A program made the position numbers and the translations under genes. From a virus: a stretch of 26,797 bases of DNA. The notes beneath the pieces are model-generated. The model worked only from the letters and a program-made list of their open reading frames with translations, searched no databases and was not told the origin of the DNA. Positions 14,394 to 18,646 of this stretch are shown piece after piece (position 1 is the first letter of the stretch; each line of letters opens with the position of its first letter). The DNA is taken from positions 1 through 26,797 of the IMG/VR virus record IMGVR_UViG_3300020156_000073, one strand, 5' to 3'.

Positions 14394-14462
14394 ATGTCTG
14401 ACAAGCCCTGGGATGACCTGGACTGGGAAAACGGGCAAGACATCGACGTTGACTTAAGGTAA
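14394..14462 (+). CDS. 22-residue leader peptide ahead of the tRNA array
   Basis: ACGAAAGGA precedes an ATG that opens 22 codons. The peptide is acidic with two tryptophans (DKPWDDLDWENGQDIDVD), then ends with TTA and AGG codons before TAA. TTA is very rare in Streptomyces and is read there by the developmentally controlled bldA tRNA; AGG is also rare. The array downstream encodes an Arg(CCT) tRNA that reads AGG and starts with a Trp tRNA. Its position between a strong promoter and the tRNAs suggests a sensing or coupling role (inference). It may also simply be a small protein. Confidence 0.55.
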   Translation: MSDKPWDDLDWENGQDIDVDLR

Positions 14463-14489
14463 GCTGAAGTCCCGGCTACGGTCGAGCAT

Positions 14490-14560
14490 GGGAGCATGGT
14501 CTAGTGGTATGACATCCGCCTCCAAAGCGGAAGACTGGGGTTCGATTCCCTGTGGTCCTG
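14490..14560 (+). tRNA. tRNA-Trp(CCA)
   Basis: The anticodon arm TCCGC-CTCCAAA-GCGGA gives anticodon CCA, with a short D arm (GTC/GAC) and a TTCGATT T-loop. The acceptor stem has one mismatch and a G-T end pair. No 3' CCA is encoded. First tRNA of the array. Confidence 0.85.
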
Positions 14561-14570
14561 CGGTGTGTTG

Positions 14571-14620
14571 GTCCGTACATCACTGAAGTGGTACCTAGCG
14601 CAATGCCAAGCGCAACGGAC
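14571..14620 (+). other. Structured non-tRNA element A in the tRNA array
   Basis: GTCCGT (14571-14576) pairs with ACGGAC (14615-14620), enclosing at least one inner hairpin (GCGC/GCGC, 14598-14613). Two more hairpins follow before the next tRNA: CGAGC/GCTCG with a 7-base loop at 14629-14645, and CCCCC/GGGGG with a 7-base loop at 14658-14674. No T-loop motif is present. Confidence 0.4.
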
Positions 14621-14676
14621 ACGACCCGCGAGCCTAGCTAGCTCGGCGGGAAAAGGGCCCCCGGTGGCAGGGGGTT

Positions 14677-14741
14677 GACGCGGTAGCTCAGTGGCAGAGC
14701 ACCCCTTGGGGAGGACCCGGGTTCGAATCCCGGTCGCGTTA
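14677..14741 (+). pseudogene. Malformed tRNA, Pro(GGG)-like, about 7 bases short
   Basis: Acceptor stem, D arm (GCTC/GAGC) and T arm (CCGGG-TTCGAAT-CCCGG) are normal. Only 16 bases lie between the D and T arms, against the usual 22-23. The anticodon region reads ACCCCTTGGGGAGGAC, which cannot form a 5-bp stem with a 7-base loop; TTGGGGA resembles a proline loop. Acceptor and D arms resemble the tRNA-Ile(GAT) at 17095. It is probably a damaged tRNA or a tRNA-like RNA. Confidence 0.6.
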
Positions 14742-14859
14742 CAGATGCGGTACCGGCTCTGAAGCGGGTGCGTGAGGGTGTCGGCCATGATCGGGCGACG
14801 GACACCTGAACCGACACTGACGGCTTCTGACTGGACCTCGGGACGTGACTCCCCGGGGT

Positions 14860-14892
14860 GCCCGCGCTGATCGTCACGGATCAGGCGCGGGC
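14860..14892 (+). other. Strong hairpin directly upstream of tRNA-Met
   Basis: A 13-bp stem with one bulge (GCCCGCGCTGATC with GATCAGGCGCGGGC) and a 6-base loop ends five bases before tRNA-Met. It may guide RNA processing or fold the spacer. The spacer upstream (14742-14859) also folds, for example GGTGTCG/CGAC-GACACC near 14777. Confidence 0.5.
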
Positions 14893-14897
14893 CACGT

Positions 14898-14969
14898 AGC
14901 GGGACGGCGCGACGGTCGCGCATCGGCCTCATAAGCCGACGTTCACGGGTTCGACTCCCGTTCCCGCCA
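14898..14969 (+). tRNA. tRNA-Met(CAT), initiator-like acceptor
   Basis: The anticodon arm TCGGC-CTCATAA-GCCGA gives CAT. Six acceptor pairs form, but position 1 is A opposite C72, an unpaired end as in initiator tRNAs (which usually have C1/A72). Only part of the initiator G-C anticodon stem signature is present. It could be elongator, initiator or a lysidine-modified Ile tRNA. Confidence 0.8.
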
Positions 14970-14972
14970 CTA

Positions 14973-15034
14973 GGACGAGCCGCCTACTTTTCATGTCGTA
15001 GGGGGTACGACGGGGCCAAGCTGGAGGCTCGTCC
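14973..15034 (+). other. Structured non-tRNA element B
   Basis: A 9-bp closing stem (GGACGAGCC, 14973-14981, with GGCTCGTCC, 15026-15034) encloses a hairpin GTCGTA-GGGGG-TACGAC (14995-15011). The 62-base unit fits the size of a small processed RNA but has no T-loop, anticodon arm or D arm. Confidence 0.5.
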
Positions 15035-15037
15035 GTT

Positions 15038-15119
15038 GGAAGGTGCGGAGCTGGGCACTCCGCCCCGGTTGCTAACCGGGTAGCCTGAAAGGGCTGTGGT
15101 TCGATTCCACCACCTTCCG
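15038..15119 (+). tRNA. tRNA-Ser(GCT)
   Basis: A class II tRNA with a long variable arm (AGCCTGAAAGGGCT). Acceptor GGAAGGT/ACCTTCC is perfect, and loop TTGCTAA gives anticodon GCT. Reads AGC and AGT. Confidence 0.9.
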
Positions 15120-15123
15120 CTTG

Positions 15124-15205
15124 GGTAGGGAAGTCCAGTGGTGGACACCTGGTTTCGAAAGCCGGGGCATCCGAGAGGGTGGGGGTTCGACTCCTCTTCC
15201 TACCG
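15124..15205 (+). tRNA. tRNA-Ser(CGA)
   Basis: A class II tRNA with a long variable arm. Loop TTCGAAA gives anticodon CGA, and the acceptor GGTAGGG/TCCTACC has one G-T pair. Reads TCG. Confidence 0.85.
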
Positions 15206-15310
15206 CGTACACAACTTCACACAACGCGCTTTCTAGCGGGGGTGTTTCGATCCTTTCTGACCCGCAAGCGCATGGGCTCCAGGCGTCTCGCTAACGCCGT
15301 CCGAGTCCAG

Positions 15311-15335
15311 GGGTGGGCTCCTCCACAGCCCGCCC
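15311..15335 (+). other. Strong hairpin upstream of tRNA-Tyr
   Basis: A 9-bp stem (GGGTGGGCT/AGCCCGCCC, one T-G pair) with a 7-base loop ends five bases before tRNA-Tyr. The spacing to the next tRNA matches the hairpin before tRNA-Met. Confidence 0.5.
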
Positions 15336-15340
15336 CGAAT

Positions 15341-15419
15341 CCCCGTCAGCCACAGGTGTGGCAGGGTGCCTGTAAAGCACTCGTCGTTGACATGGGAGGT
15401 TCGATACCTTCGGCGGGGA
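15341..15419 (+). tRNA. tRNA-Tyr(GTA)
   Basis: Acceptor CCCCGTC pairs with GGCGGGG (one T-G). The anticodon arm GGTGC-CTGTAAA-GCACT gives GTA, and a long variable arm (GTC-GTT-GAC) is typical of bacterial Tyr tRNA. The D arm is unusually small: CCAC/GTGG closes only four bases. Confidence 0.75.
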
Positions 15420-15421
15420 CG

Positions 15422-15476
15422 GGTTCACACCGCAGACAGCACCCCGGGACAGTCCCGGGTCACTGACTGGTGAACC
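15422..15476 (+). other. Structured non-tRNA element C
   Basis: GGTTCAC (15422-15428) pairs with GTGAACC (15470-15476) around an inner hairpin CCCGGGA-CAG-TCCCGGG (15443-15459). It starts two bases after tRNA-Tyr. No tRNA features are present. Confidence 0.45.
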
Positions 15477-15491
15477 TAGCGTAAACATTCC

Positions 15492-15519
15492 GGGGCTCGG
15501 AAGTAGTGAGCCGAGCCCC
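15492..15519 (+). other. Hairpin before tRNA-Glu(CTC)
   Basis: A perfect 9-bp stem (GGGGCTCGG/CCGAGCCCC) with a 10-base loop ends four bases before tRNA-Glu(CTC). It is the third strong hairpin placed 4-5 bases ahead of a tRNA. It could also act as a terminator, but the array continues. Confidence 0.5.
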
Positions 15520-15523
15520 ACCC

Positions 15524-15595
15524 GCCGCGTTGGTCTAGTGGACTGGATACCGGATTCTCATTCCGGGGGTACGGGTTCGATCCCCGTACGCGGTA
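15524..15595 (+). tRNA. tRNA-Glu(CTC)
   Basis: The anticodon arm CCGGA-TTCTCAT-TCCGG gives CTC, the T arm is ACGGG-TTCGATC-CCCGT, and the acceptor GCCGCGT/ACGCGGT has a G-T end pair. Confidence 0.9.
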
Positions 15596-15603
15596 CGGCG
15601 ACA

Positions 15604-15672
15604 GGACGCGACAGAAGGAAGGTCGTCAACTAGCTGAGCCATCGGCTAGCGGGCTGGGGCGTCCACCAGCCC
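15604..15672 (+). other. Structured non-tRNA element D
   Basis: GGACGC (15604-15609) can pair with GCGTCC (15659-15664) around a hairpin CTAGC/GCTAG (15630-15649). A competing 7-bp hairpin GGGCTGG/CCAGCCC (15651-15672) would break the closing stem, so two folds are possible. Confidence 0.35.
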
Positions 15673-15682
15673 GAATAATAAT

Positions 15683-15753
15683 CGGTTGTGGTGCAACTGG
15701 AAGCACGCTAAGCTTTGACCTTAGAGGTTCCTGGTTCGAACCCAGGCAACCGA
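15683..15753 (+). tRNA. tRNA-Gln(TTG)
   Basis: Acceptor CGGTTGT/GCAACCG and anticodon arm CTAAG-CTTTGAC-CTTAG give anticodon TTG. Confidence 0.9.
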
Positions 15754-15759
15754 GCGTGA

Positions 15760-15831
15760 TCCTGGGTAGCTCAGCGGCAGAGCGGACGATTGTTAATCGT
15801 TTGGTCGGTGGTTCGATCCCACCCCTGGGAG
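15760..15831 (+). tRNA. tRNA-Asn(GTT)
   Basis: D arm GCTC/GAGC, loop TTGTTAA with anticodon GTT, and T arm GGTGG-TTCGATC-CCACC. Acceptor TCCTGGG/CCTGGGA has two G-T pairs; discriminator G fits Asn. Confidence 0.9.
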
Positions 15832-15845
15832 CTGTACAACTTCAT

Positions 15846-15918
15846 TGATCGGTAGTTCAACTGGAAGAACGCCCGGCTCTGACCCGGGAAGTTGTAGGTT
15901 CGAATCCTCCCCGGTCAG
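15846..15918 (+). tRNA. tRNA-Gln(CTG)
   Basis: The anticodon arm CCCGG-CTCTGAC-CCGGG gives CTG. Acceptor TGATCGG/CCGGTCA has one T-G pair, and the T stem has one mismatch. The second glutamine acceptor of the array. Confidence 0.9.
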
Positions 15919-15922
15919 CCAA

Positions 15923-15994
15923 GCTCCGGTCGTCTATGGGTTAAGATCCGAGATTTTCACTCTCGGGTACAGGGTTCGAGTCCCTGTCGGAGTA
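15923..15994 (+). tRNA. tRNA-Glu(TTC)
   Basis: The anticodon arm CGAGA-TTTTCAC-TCTCG gives TTC. Acceptor GCTCCGG/TCGGAGT has G-T end pairs. Confidence 0.88.
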
Positions 15995-16009
15995 CGCAAG
16001 TAACTACAT

Positions 16010-16081
16010 GCTGTGTTAGCTCAGGGGTAGAGCATCGGCTTGTCACGCCGAAGGTCACGGGTTCGATACCCGTACATAGCG
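16010..16081 (+). tRNA. tRNA-Asp(GTC)
   Basis: Acceptor GCTGTGT/ACATAGC, anticodon arm TCGGC-TTGTCAC-GCCGA giving GTC, discriminator G as expected for Asp. Confidence 0.92.
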
Positions 16082-16118
16082 CAAGGTCCCGACCGCGACA
16101 GGACGGCCGGGCCCGTAA

Positions 16119-16190
16119 CGAGATGTGGCCCAATGGTAGGGCACCTGATTTGGGATCAGGGGGCCGAAGGTTCGATTCCTTCCATCTCGA
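16119..16190 (+). tRNA. tRNA-Pro(TGG)
   Basis: Perfect acceptor CGAGATG/CATCTCG and anticodon arm CCTGA-TTTGGGA-TCAGG giving TGG. It supplies the proline decoding that the malformed gene at 14677 probably cannot. Confidence 0.92.
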
Positions 16191-16192
16191 CT

Positions 16193-16264
16193 GTGGCTGT
16201 AGCTCAGTGGTAGAGCGCCTGAATGTGACTCAGGATGCCGTGGGTTCAACTCCCACCAGTCACC
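16193..16264 (+). tRNA. tRNA-His(GTG)
   Basis: The anticodon arm CCTGA-ATGTGAC-TCAGG gives GTG, and discriminator C73 fits His. The base before G1 is T, so the extra G-1 that histidyl-tRNA synthetase uses is not encoded. Confidence 0.88.
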
Positions 16265-16266
16265 CC

Positions 16267-16339
16267 GCCCGGGTAACTCAGGGGATAGAGTGCCAGGTTC
16301 CGAACCTGGTGGACGAAGGTTCGAATCCTTCCTTGGGCA
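16267..16339 (+). tRNA. tRNA-Arg(CCG)
   Basis: The anticodon arm CCAGG-TTCCGAA-CCTGG gives CCG. Acceptor GCCCGGG/CTTGGGC has two G-T pairs. Reads CGG. Confidence 0.9.
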
Positions 16340-16358
16340 CGCAAGTACAACTGGACAT

Positions 16359-16442
16359 GCTCCGATGGCGGAACTGGAAGACGCCCCAGGCTCAGACCCT
16401 GGTGTCCGTAAGGGCGTGAGAGTTCGAATCTCTCTCGGAGTA
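16359..16442 (+). tRNA. tRNA-Leu(CAG)
   Basis: A class II tRNA with a long variable arm (TGTCCGTAAGGGCGT). The anticodon arm CCAGG-CTCAGAC-CCTGG gives CAG. The only leucine tRNA in the array, reading CTG. Confidence 0.9.
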
Positions 16443-16446
16443 CTAC

Positions 16447-16519
16447 GCCCTGGTAGCTCAGCGGATAGAGCGACGGTCTACGAAGCCGGAGGTCGGTGGT
16501 TCGAATCCACCTTGGGGCA
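16447..16519 (+). tRNA. tRNA-Arg(ACG)
   Basis: Loop CTACGAA gives anticodon ACG, which needs host A-to-I editing to read CGC. The anticodon stem has one A-G mismatch at its outer pair. Confidence 0.88.
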
Positions 16520-16593
16520 CAACGGCAGTACCGGCCGTCAAGAACCGCTCAGAGAAGTTCGACAACAGGTGCCCCACGATGTGCGATGGGGTT

Positions 16594-16630
16594 ACGGAGG
16601 ACAGTAGGGACGCACTCCCTGGACCTCCGT
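16594..16630 (+). other. Structured hairpin before tRNA-Gly
   Basis: An outer stem ACGGAGG/CCTCCGT encloses an inner stem AGGGA-CGCAC-TCCCT. It ends five bases before tRNA-Gly, the same spacing as the hairpins before Met, Tyr and Glu. The spacer upstream also holds CCCCA/TGGGG near 16573. Confidence 0.5.
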
Positions 16631-16635
16631 CACAT

Positions 16636-16706
16636 GCGGTAGTAGCTTAGTGGCAAAGCATCCGGCTTCCACCCGGATCACGGGAGTTCGATTCTCCCCT
16701 ACCGTT
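16636..16706 (+). tRNA. tRNA-Gly(TCC)
   Basis: The anticodon arm TCCGG-CTTCCAC-CCGGA gives TCC; discriminator T fits Gly. Confidence 0.9.
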
Positions 16707-16707
16707 C

Positions 16708-16780
16708 GCCAGCGTAGCTCAGGGGACAGAGCGGCCGTTTCGTAATCGGCTGGTCCGGGGTTCGAATCCTCGCGTTGGCT
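16708..16780 (+). tRNA. tRNA-Thr(CGT)
   Basis: Loop TTCGTAA gives anticodon CGT, with a T-T mismatch closing the anticodon stem. Discriminator T is followed by CCA, so the 3' CCA appears encoded (16781-16783). Confidence 0.88.
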
Positions 16781-16784
16781 CCAG

Positions 16785-16856
16785 GTCTCGTTAGCTCAGT
16801 TGGTAGAGCTTCGGAGTGAAGTCCCGAGCGCGGCGGTTCGATCCCGTCACGAGACA
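16785..16856 (+). tRNA. tRNA-Phe(GAA)
   Basis: Perfect acceptor GTCTCGT/ACGAGAC; loop GTGAAGT gives GAA. The closing anticodon-stem pair is an A-C mismatch. Confidence 0.87.
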
Positions 16857-16873
16857 CGTAACAACTTCATCAC

Positions 16874-16944
16874 GCACCGCTAGCTGAGGGGATTAGCACC
16901 TGGCTCTTAACCAGGGGACCTTGGTTCGATTCCAAGGCGGTGTA
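16874..16944 (+). tRNA. tRNA-Lys(CTT)
   Basis: The anticodon arm CCTGG-CTCTTAA-CCAGG gives CTT, and the acceptor is GCACCGC/GCGGTGT. Reads AAG. Confidence 0.9.
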
Positions 16945-16948
16945 CTTC

Positions 16949-17019
16949 GCGCCGTTAGCTGAGTGGCTTAGCACCCGACTTTTAATCGGGGGACCGGGGT
17001 TCGATACCCTGACGGCGTA
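16949..17019 (+). tRNA. tRNA-Lys(TTT)
   Basis: The anticodon arm CCCGA-CTTTTAA-TCGGG gives TTT. It is closely similar to the preceding Lys(CTT) gene, so a tandem duplication with anticodon change is likely. Confidence 0.9.
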
Positions 17020-17020
17020 C

Positions 17021-17093
17021 ACGTCCCTAGCTCAGCGGACAGAGCTGGAGCCTCCTACGCTCCGAGTCCCGGGTTCGAATCCCGGGGGACGTA
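17021..17093 (+). tRNA. tRNA-Arg(CCT)
   Basis: Perfect acceptor ACGTCCC/GGGACGT and anticodon arm GGAGC-CTCCTAC-GCTCC giving CCT. Reads the rare AGG codon, which is also the last sense codon of the leader ORF at 14394. Confidence 0.92.
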
Positions 17094-17094
17094 C

Positions 17095-17167
17095 AACGCG
17101 GTAGCTCAGTGGTCAGAGCGCTATCCTGATACGATAGTGGTCCGGGGTTCAAATCCCTGTCGCGTTA
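17095..17167 (+). tRNA. tRNA-Ile(GAT)
   Basis: Acceptor AACGCGG/TCGCGTT and anticodon arm CTATC-CTGATAC-GATAG giving GAT. It resembles the malformed gene at 14677 outside the anticodon arm. Confidence 0.92.
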
Positions 17168-17168
17168 C

Positions 17169-17240
17169 GCACCGATAGCACAACGGAAGTGCATCTGTCC
17201 TACAAACAGAGGGTTGGGGGTTCGAATCCCTCTCGGTGTA
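17169..17240 (+). tRNA. tRNA-Val(TAC) with C33
   Basis: Anticodon stem TCTGT/ACAGA is perfect and the 7-base loop is CCTACAA, giving anticodon TAC with C in place of the almost invariant U33. Acceptor GCACCGA/TCGGTGT and T arm are normal. Confidence 0.85.
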
Positions 17241-17344
17241 CGCAGAGTCAACCTACACCGGTTAAGGGTTGCCTGTGAGGGAAGTCGGCTAGGGATAGCG
17301 CCTCGGGTCGATGGATCGTGTCTGGTGGGTTGGCACGGTCGCAA

Positions 17345-17418
17345 GGGCTGTTAGCTCCAATTGGTAGAGCGTCTGTTTTGCAAACAGAGGGTTGTCGGTT
17401 CGAATCCGTCACGGTCCA
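17345..17418 (+). tRNA. tRNA-Ala(TGC)
   Basis: The anticodon arm TCTGT-TTTGCAA-ACAGA gives TGC. Acceptor GGGCTGT/ACGGTCC has wobble pairs, and the T stem has one mismatch. The 104-base spacer before it (17241-17344) holds a CAACC/GGTTG hairpin but no tRNA. Confidence 0.87.
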
Positions 17419-17424
17419 CGGTAA

Positions 17425-17451
17425 GGCTCGGGAGTTCTAGACTCCCCCGGG
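17425..17451 (+). other. Anticodon-arm-like hairpin with CTA in the loop
   Basis: GGGAG-TTCTAGA-CTCCC is a 5-bp stem with a 7-base loop of tRNA anticodon form, and position 34-36 would be CTA (amber-reading). It is extended by CGGG-type pairs, but no D arm, T arm or acceptor surrounds it, so it is not called a tRNA. Confidence 0.35.
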
Positions 17452-17539
17452 CCTCCCGCCGGAGCCGTCAGAGCCCCGAACCTCGGAGGGTGGCCGCCCG
17501 TTGAAGAGGGACATGGGGAACACTGCCTACCGGCGTTAT

Positions 17540-17613
17540 GGCGTGATGACCGAGCGGTTAGGTGCTGGACTGCAAATCCAGTCAGGTGGGTTCGACTCCC
17601 GCTCGCGCCTCCA
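17540..17613 (+). tRNA. tRNA-Cys(GCA)
   Basis: The anticodon arm CTGGA-CTGCAAA-TCCAG gives GCA, with T arm GTGGG-TTCGACT-CCCGC. The discriminator T is followed by an encoded CCA. Last tRNA; the phosphatase gene starts 23 bases later. Confidence 0.9.
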
Positions 17614-17636
17614 AGCAACAACGACGAAAGGATGAC

Positions 17637-18140
17637 ATGACGTACGAAGAGTACGAACCAGACCACTACCTCCAGCCCATCACGCTGGAACAGGAAACGT
17701 ACCTGTGCGACATTGACGGGACACTGACCTGGAGGCACCCGGACAACCTGGAGTTTTCCAACACTCGGGGTATCCACGAGTACCACCGGGTCAGTGAGGA
17801 CATGTACCACCCCGACGTGTTCAACACGGTGGGGGCCCTCCAGCAAGCCGGAGCAAAGATCATCTTCGTGTCCGGTCGGCCGGAGTCGTGCCGCAAGGAC
17901 ACCGAAGCGTGGATCAACGCGCCGGAGATCCTGAAGACGGACCGGGACAACCCGCTGTACATGCGGACCACCGGGGACCGAAGGCCGGACACGATCGTCA
18001 AGCGCGAGCTGTTCGACAAGTTCATTCGGCCCCAGAACCTCTACATCCTGGGCGTCTTCGATGATCGGAACCGCGTCGTGAAGATGTGGCGCGAACAGCT
18101 CGGCCTGACCGTCTTCCACGTCGCGGACCACGACTTCTAG
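17637..18140 (+). CDS. Polynucleotide 3'-phosphatase (T4 Pnkp C-terminal type, HAD fold)
   Basis: A 167-residue HAD-superfamily phosphatase. CDIDGTLTW (D25, D27) is the catalytic motif, IFVSGRPE near residue 81 is motif II, and VFDDRNRVVKMWR near 141 is motif III. The DDR-V--MWR pattern is the mark of the T4 polynucleotide kinase 3'-phosphatase domain. The 5'-kinase P-loop domain is absent. T4 Pnkp with RNA ligase repairs tRNA cut by host anticodon nucleases. Here the gene lies 23 bases after the last tRNA with its own AAAGGA site, so it is probably cotranscribed with the array. An ATG at 17632 runs into a stop at once, so 17637 is the start. An RNA ligase is not in this window. Confidence 0.85.
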   Translation: MTYEEYEPDHYLQPITLEQETYLCDIDGTLTWRHPDNLEFSNTRGIHEYHRVSEDMYHPDVFNTVGALQQAGAKIIFVSGRPESCRKDTEAWINAPEILKTDRDNPLYMRTTGDRRPDTIVKRELFDKFIRPQNLYILGVFDDRNRVVKMWREQLGLTVFHVADHDF

Positions 18141-18143
18141 CAC

Positions 18144-18173
18144 TTGACGGGGGCCGTTCCCACAAGTTATCTT
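18144..18173 (+). promoter_or_regulatory. Promoter after the phosphatase gene
   Basis: TTGACG lies three bases after the stop, with TATCTT 18 bases downstream. GACGAAGGACG and an ATG at 18216 follow at normal distance. Confidence 0.65.
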
Positions 18174-18188
18174 GGCGGGGACGGTCCC
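18150..18188 (+). terminator. Hairpin with the -10 box in its loop
   Basis: A 12-pair stem (GGGGCCGTTCCC with GGGGACGGTCCC, two wobble pairs) has a 15-base loop that contains the -10 box of the promoter at 18144. It begins ten bases past the phosphatase stop and probably ends that transcript. Confidence 0.5.
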
Positions 18189-18215
18189 TGTACCCACAAG
18201 ACGAAGGACGACACG

Positions 18216-18308
18216 ATGGTACTCATGATCTTCACGTTCACGCTCACGCTGTACACGGCCCTGGCCGTCTCGGTGTATCGCTGGATCAACGGCGGGGGTG
18301 AGTGGTGA
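18216..18308 (+). CDS. Single-helix membrane micro-protein, 30 residues
   Basis: ACGAAGGACGACACG precedes the ATG. Residues 2-20 (VLMIFTFTLTLYTALAVSV) form one membrane helix, followed by YRWINGGGEW. The stop overlaps the next GTG (GTGA). Promoter, ribosome site and coupling all support a real gene. Function unknown. Confidence 0.6.
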   Translation: MVLMIFTFTLTLYTALAVSVYRWINGGGEW

Positions 18309-18571
18309 ACTGGTATCGGTTCAAAATTGAACTATTCGCCTGGGTCTCCACCACGGCGCTGGCAGTGCTCACCACGATCACGGCTATAGCTGTCCTGTAC
18401 CCGCCCCAGGGCCCCGGTTGGATGCGAAGTTACCCGGTGTCCATGCGGTTGGTGGCGGAACACGAGTACATCGTGCCGTACGCCTTGGTGGTCCTCGTGA
18501 TCCTCCTGTGGCTGTGCCGTTGGAAGGCGCTTCGGATTGTGCGCTCAGACCGGCGGTACGGGACACGATAG
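18305..18571 (+). CDS. Two-helix membrane protein, 88 residues
   Basis: The GTG at 18305 overlaps the previous stop by four bases and lies six bases after GGGGG; a GTG at 18302 is the alternative. Hydrophobic segments lie at about residues 12-34 (WVSTTALAVLTTITAIAVLY) and 57-72 (PYALVVLVILLWL), with an arginine-rich tail. The stop is inside the next hairpin. No family is recognised. Confidence 0.65.
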   Translation: MNWYRFKIELFAWVSTTALAVLTTITAIAVLYPPQGPGWMRSYPVSMRLVAEHEYIVPYALVVLVILLWLCRWKALRIVRSDRRYGTR

Positions 18572-18595
18572 GGACCCCCCTTGCGGAGGTCCCTA
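18569..18595 (+). terminator. Hairpin with the -35 box in its loop
   Basis: A perfect 8-bp stem (TAGGGACC/GGTCCCTA) has an 11-base loop that includes TTGCGG, the -35 of the next promoter. The left arm includes the stop codon of the upstream gene. Confidence 0.6.
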
Positions 18596-18610
18596 GACGT
18601 GCTGTATGGT
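18581..18610 (+). promoter_or_regulatory. Promoter for the DUF6011-like and WhiB-like genes
   Basis: TTGCGG and TATGGT are 18 bases apart. ACGGAAGGACAGCACC and an ATG follow at 18647. Confidence 0.6.
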
Positions 18611-18646
18611 GGTTTCTACAAAGACGAACGACGGAAGGACAGCACC

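Noticed and set aside
14742-14859. Possible tRNA in the spacer before tRNA-Met
   Set aside because: Hairpins are present but there is no T-loop motif or acceptor pairing.
15206-15310. Possible extra tRNA with arm GGCGT-CTCGCTA-ACGCC
   Set aside because: An anticodon-like arm exists, but no matching acceptor, D or T arms could be built around it.
15179-15466. 95-residue plus-strand frame across tRNA genes
   Set aside because: It runs through tRNA-Ser, tRNA-Tyr and structured spacers, so it is not coding.
17241-17344. Possible tRNA between Val and Ala
   Set aside because: No TTCGA-type loop and no acceptor stem; only weak hairpins.
14326-17613. Integration (att) site within the tRNA array
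   Set aside because: No integrase gene and no repeated tRNA 3' end are visible in this window.
18581-18646. TTG start extending the DUF6011-like protein
   Set aside because: This stretch holds the promoter and the ribosome site; the ATG at 18647 is well placed.
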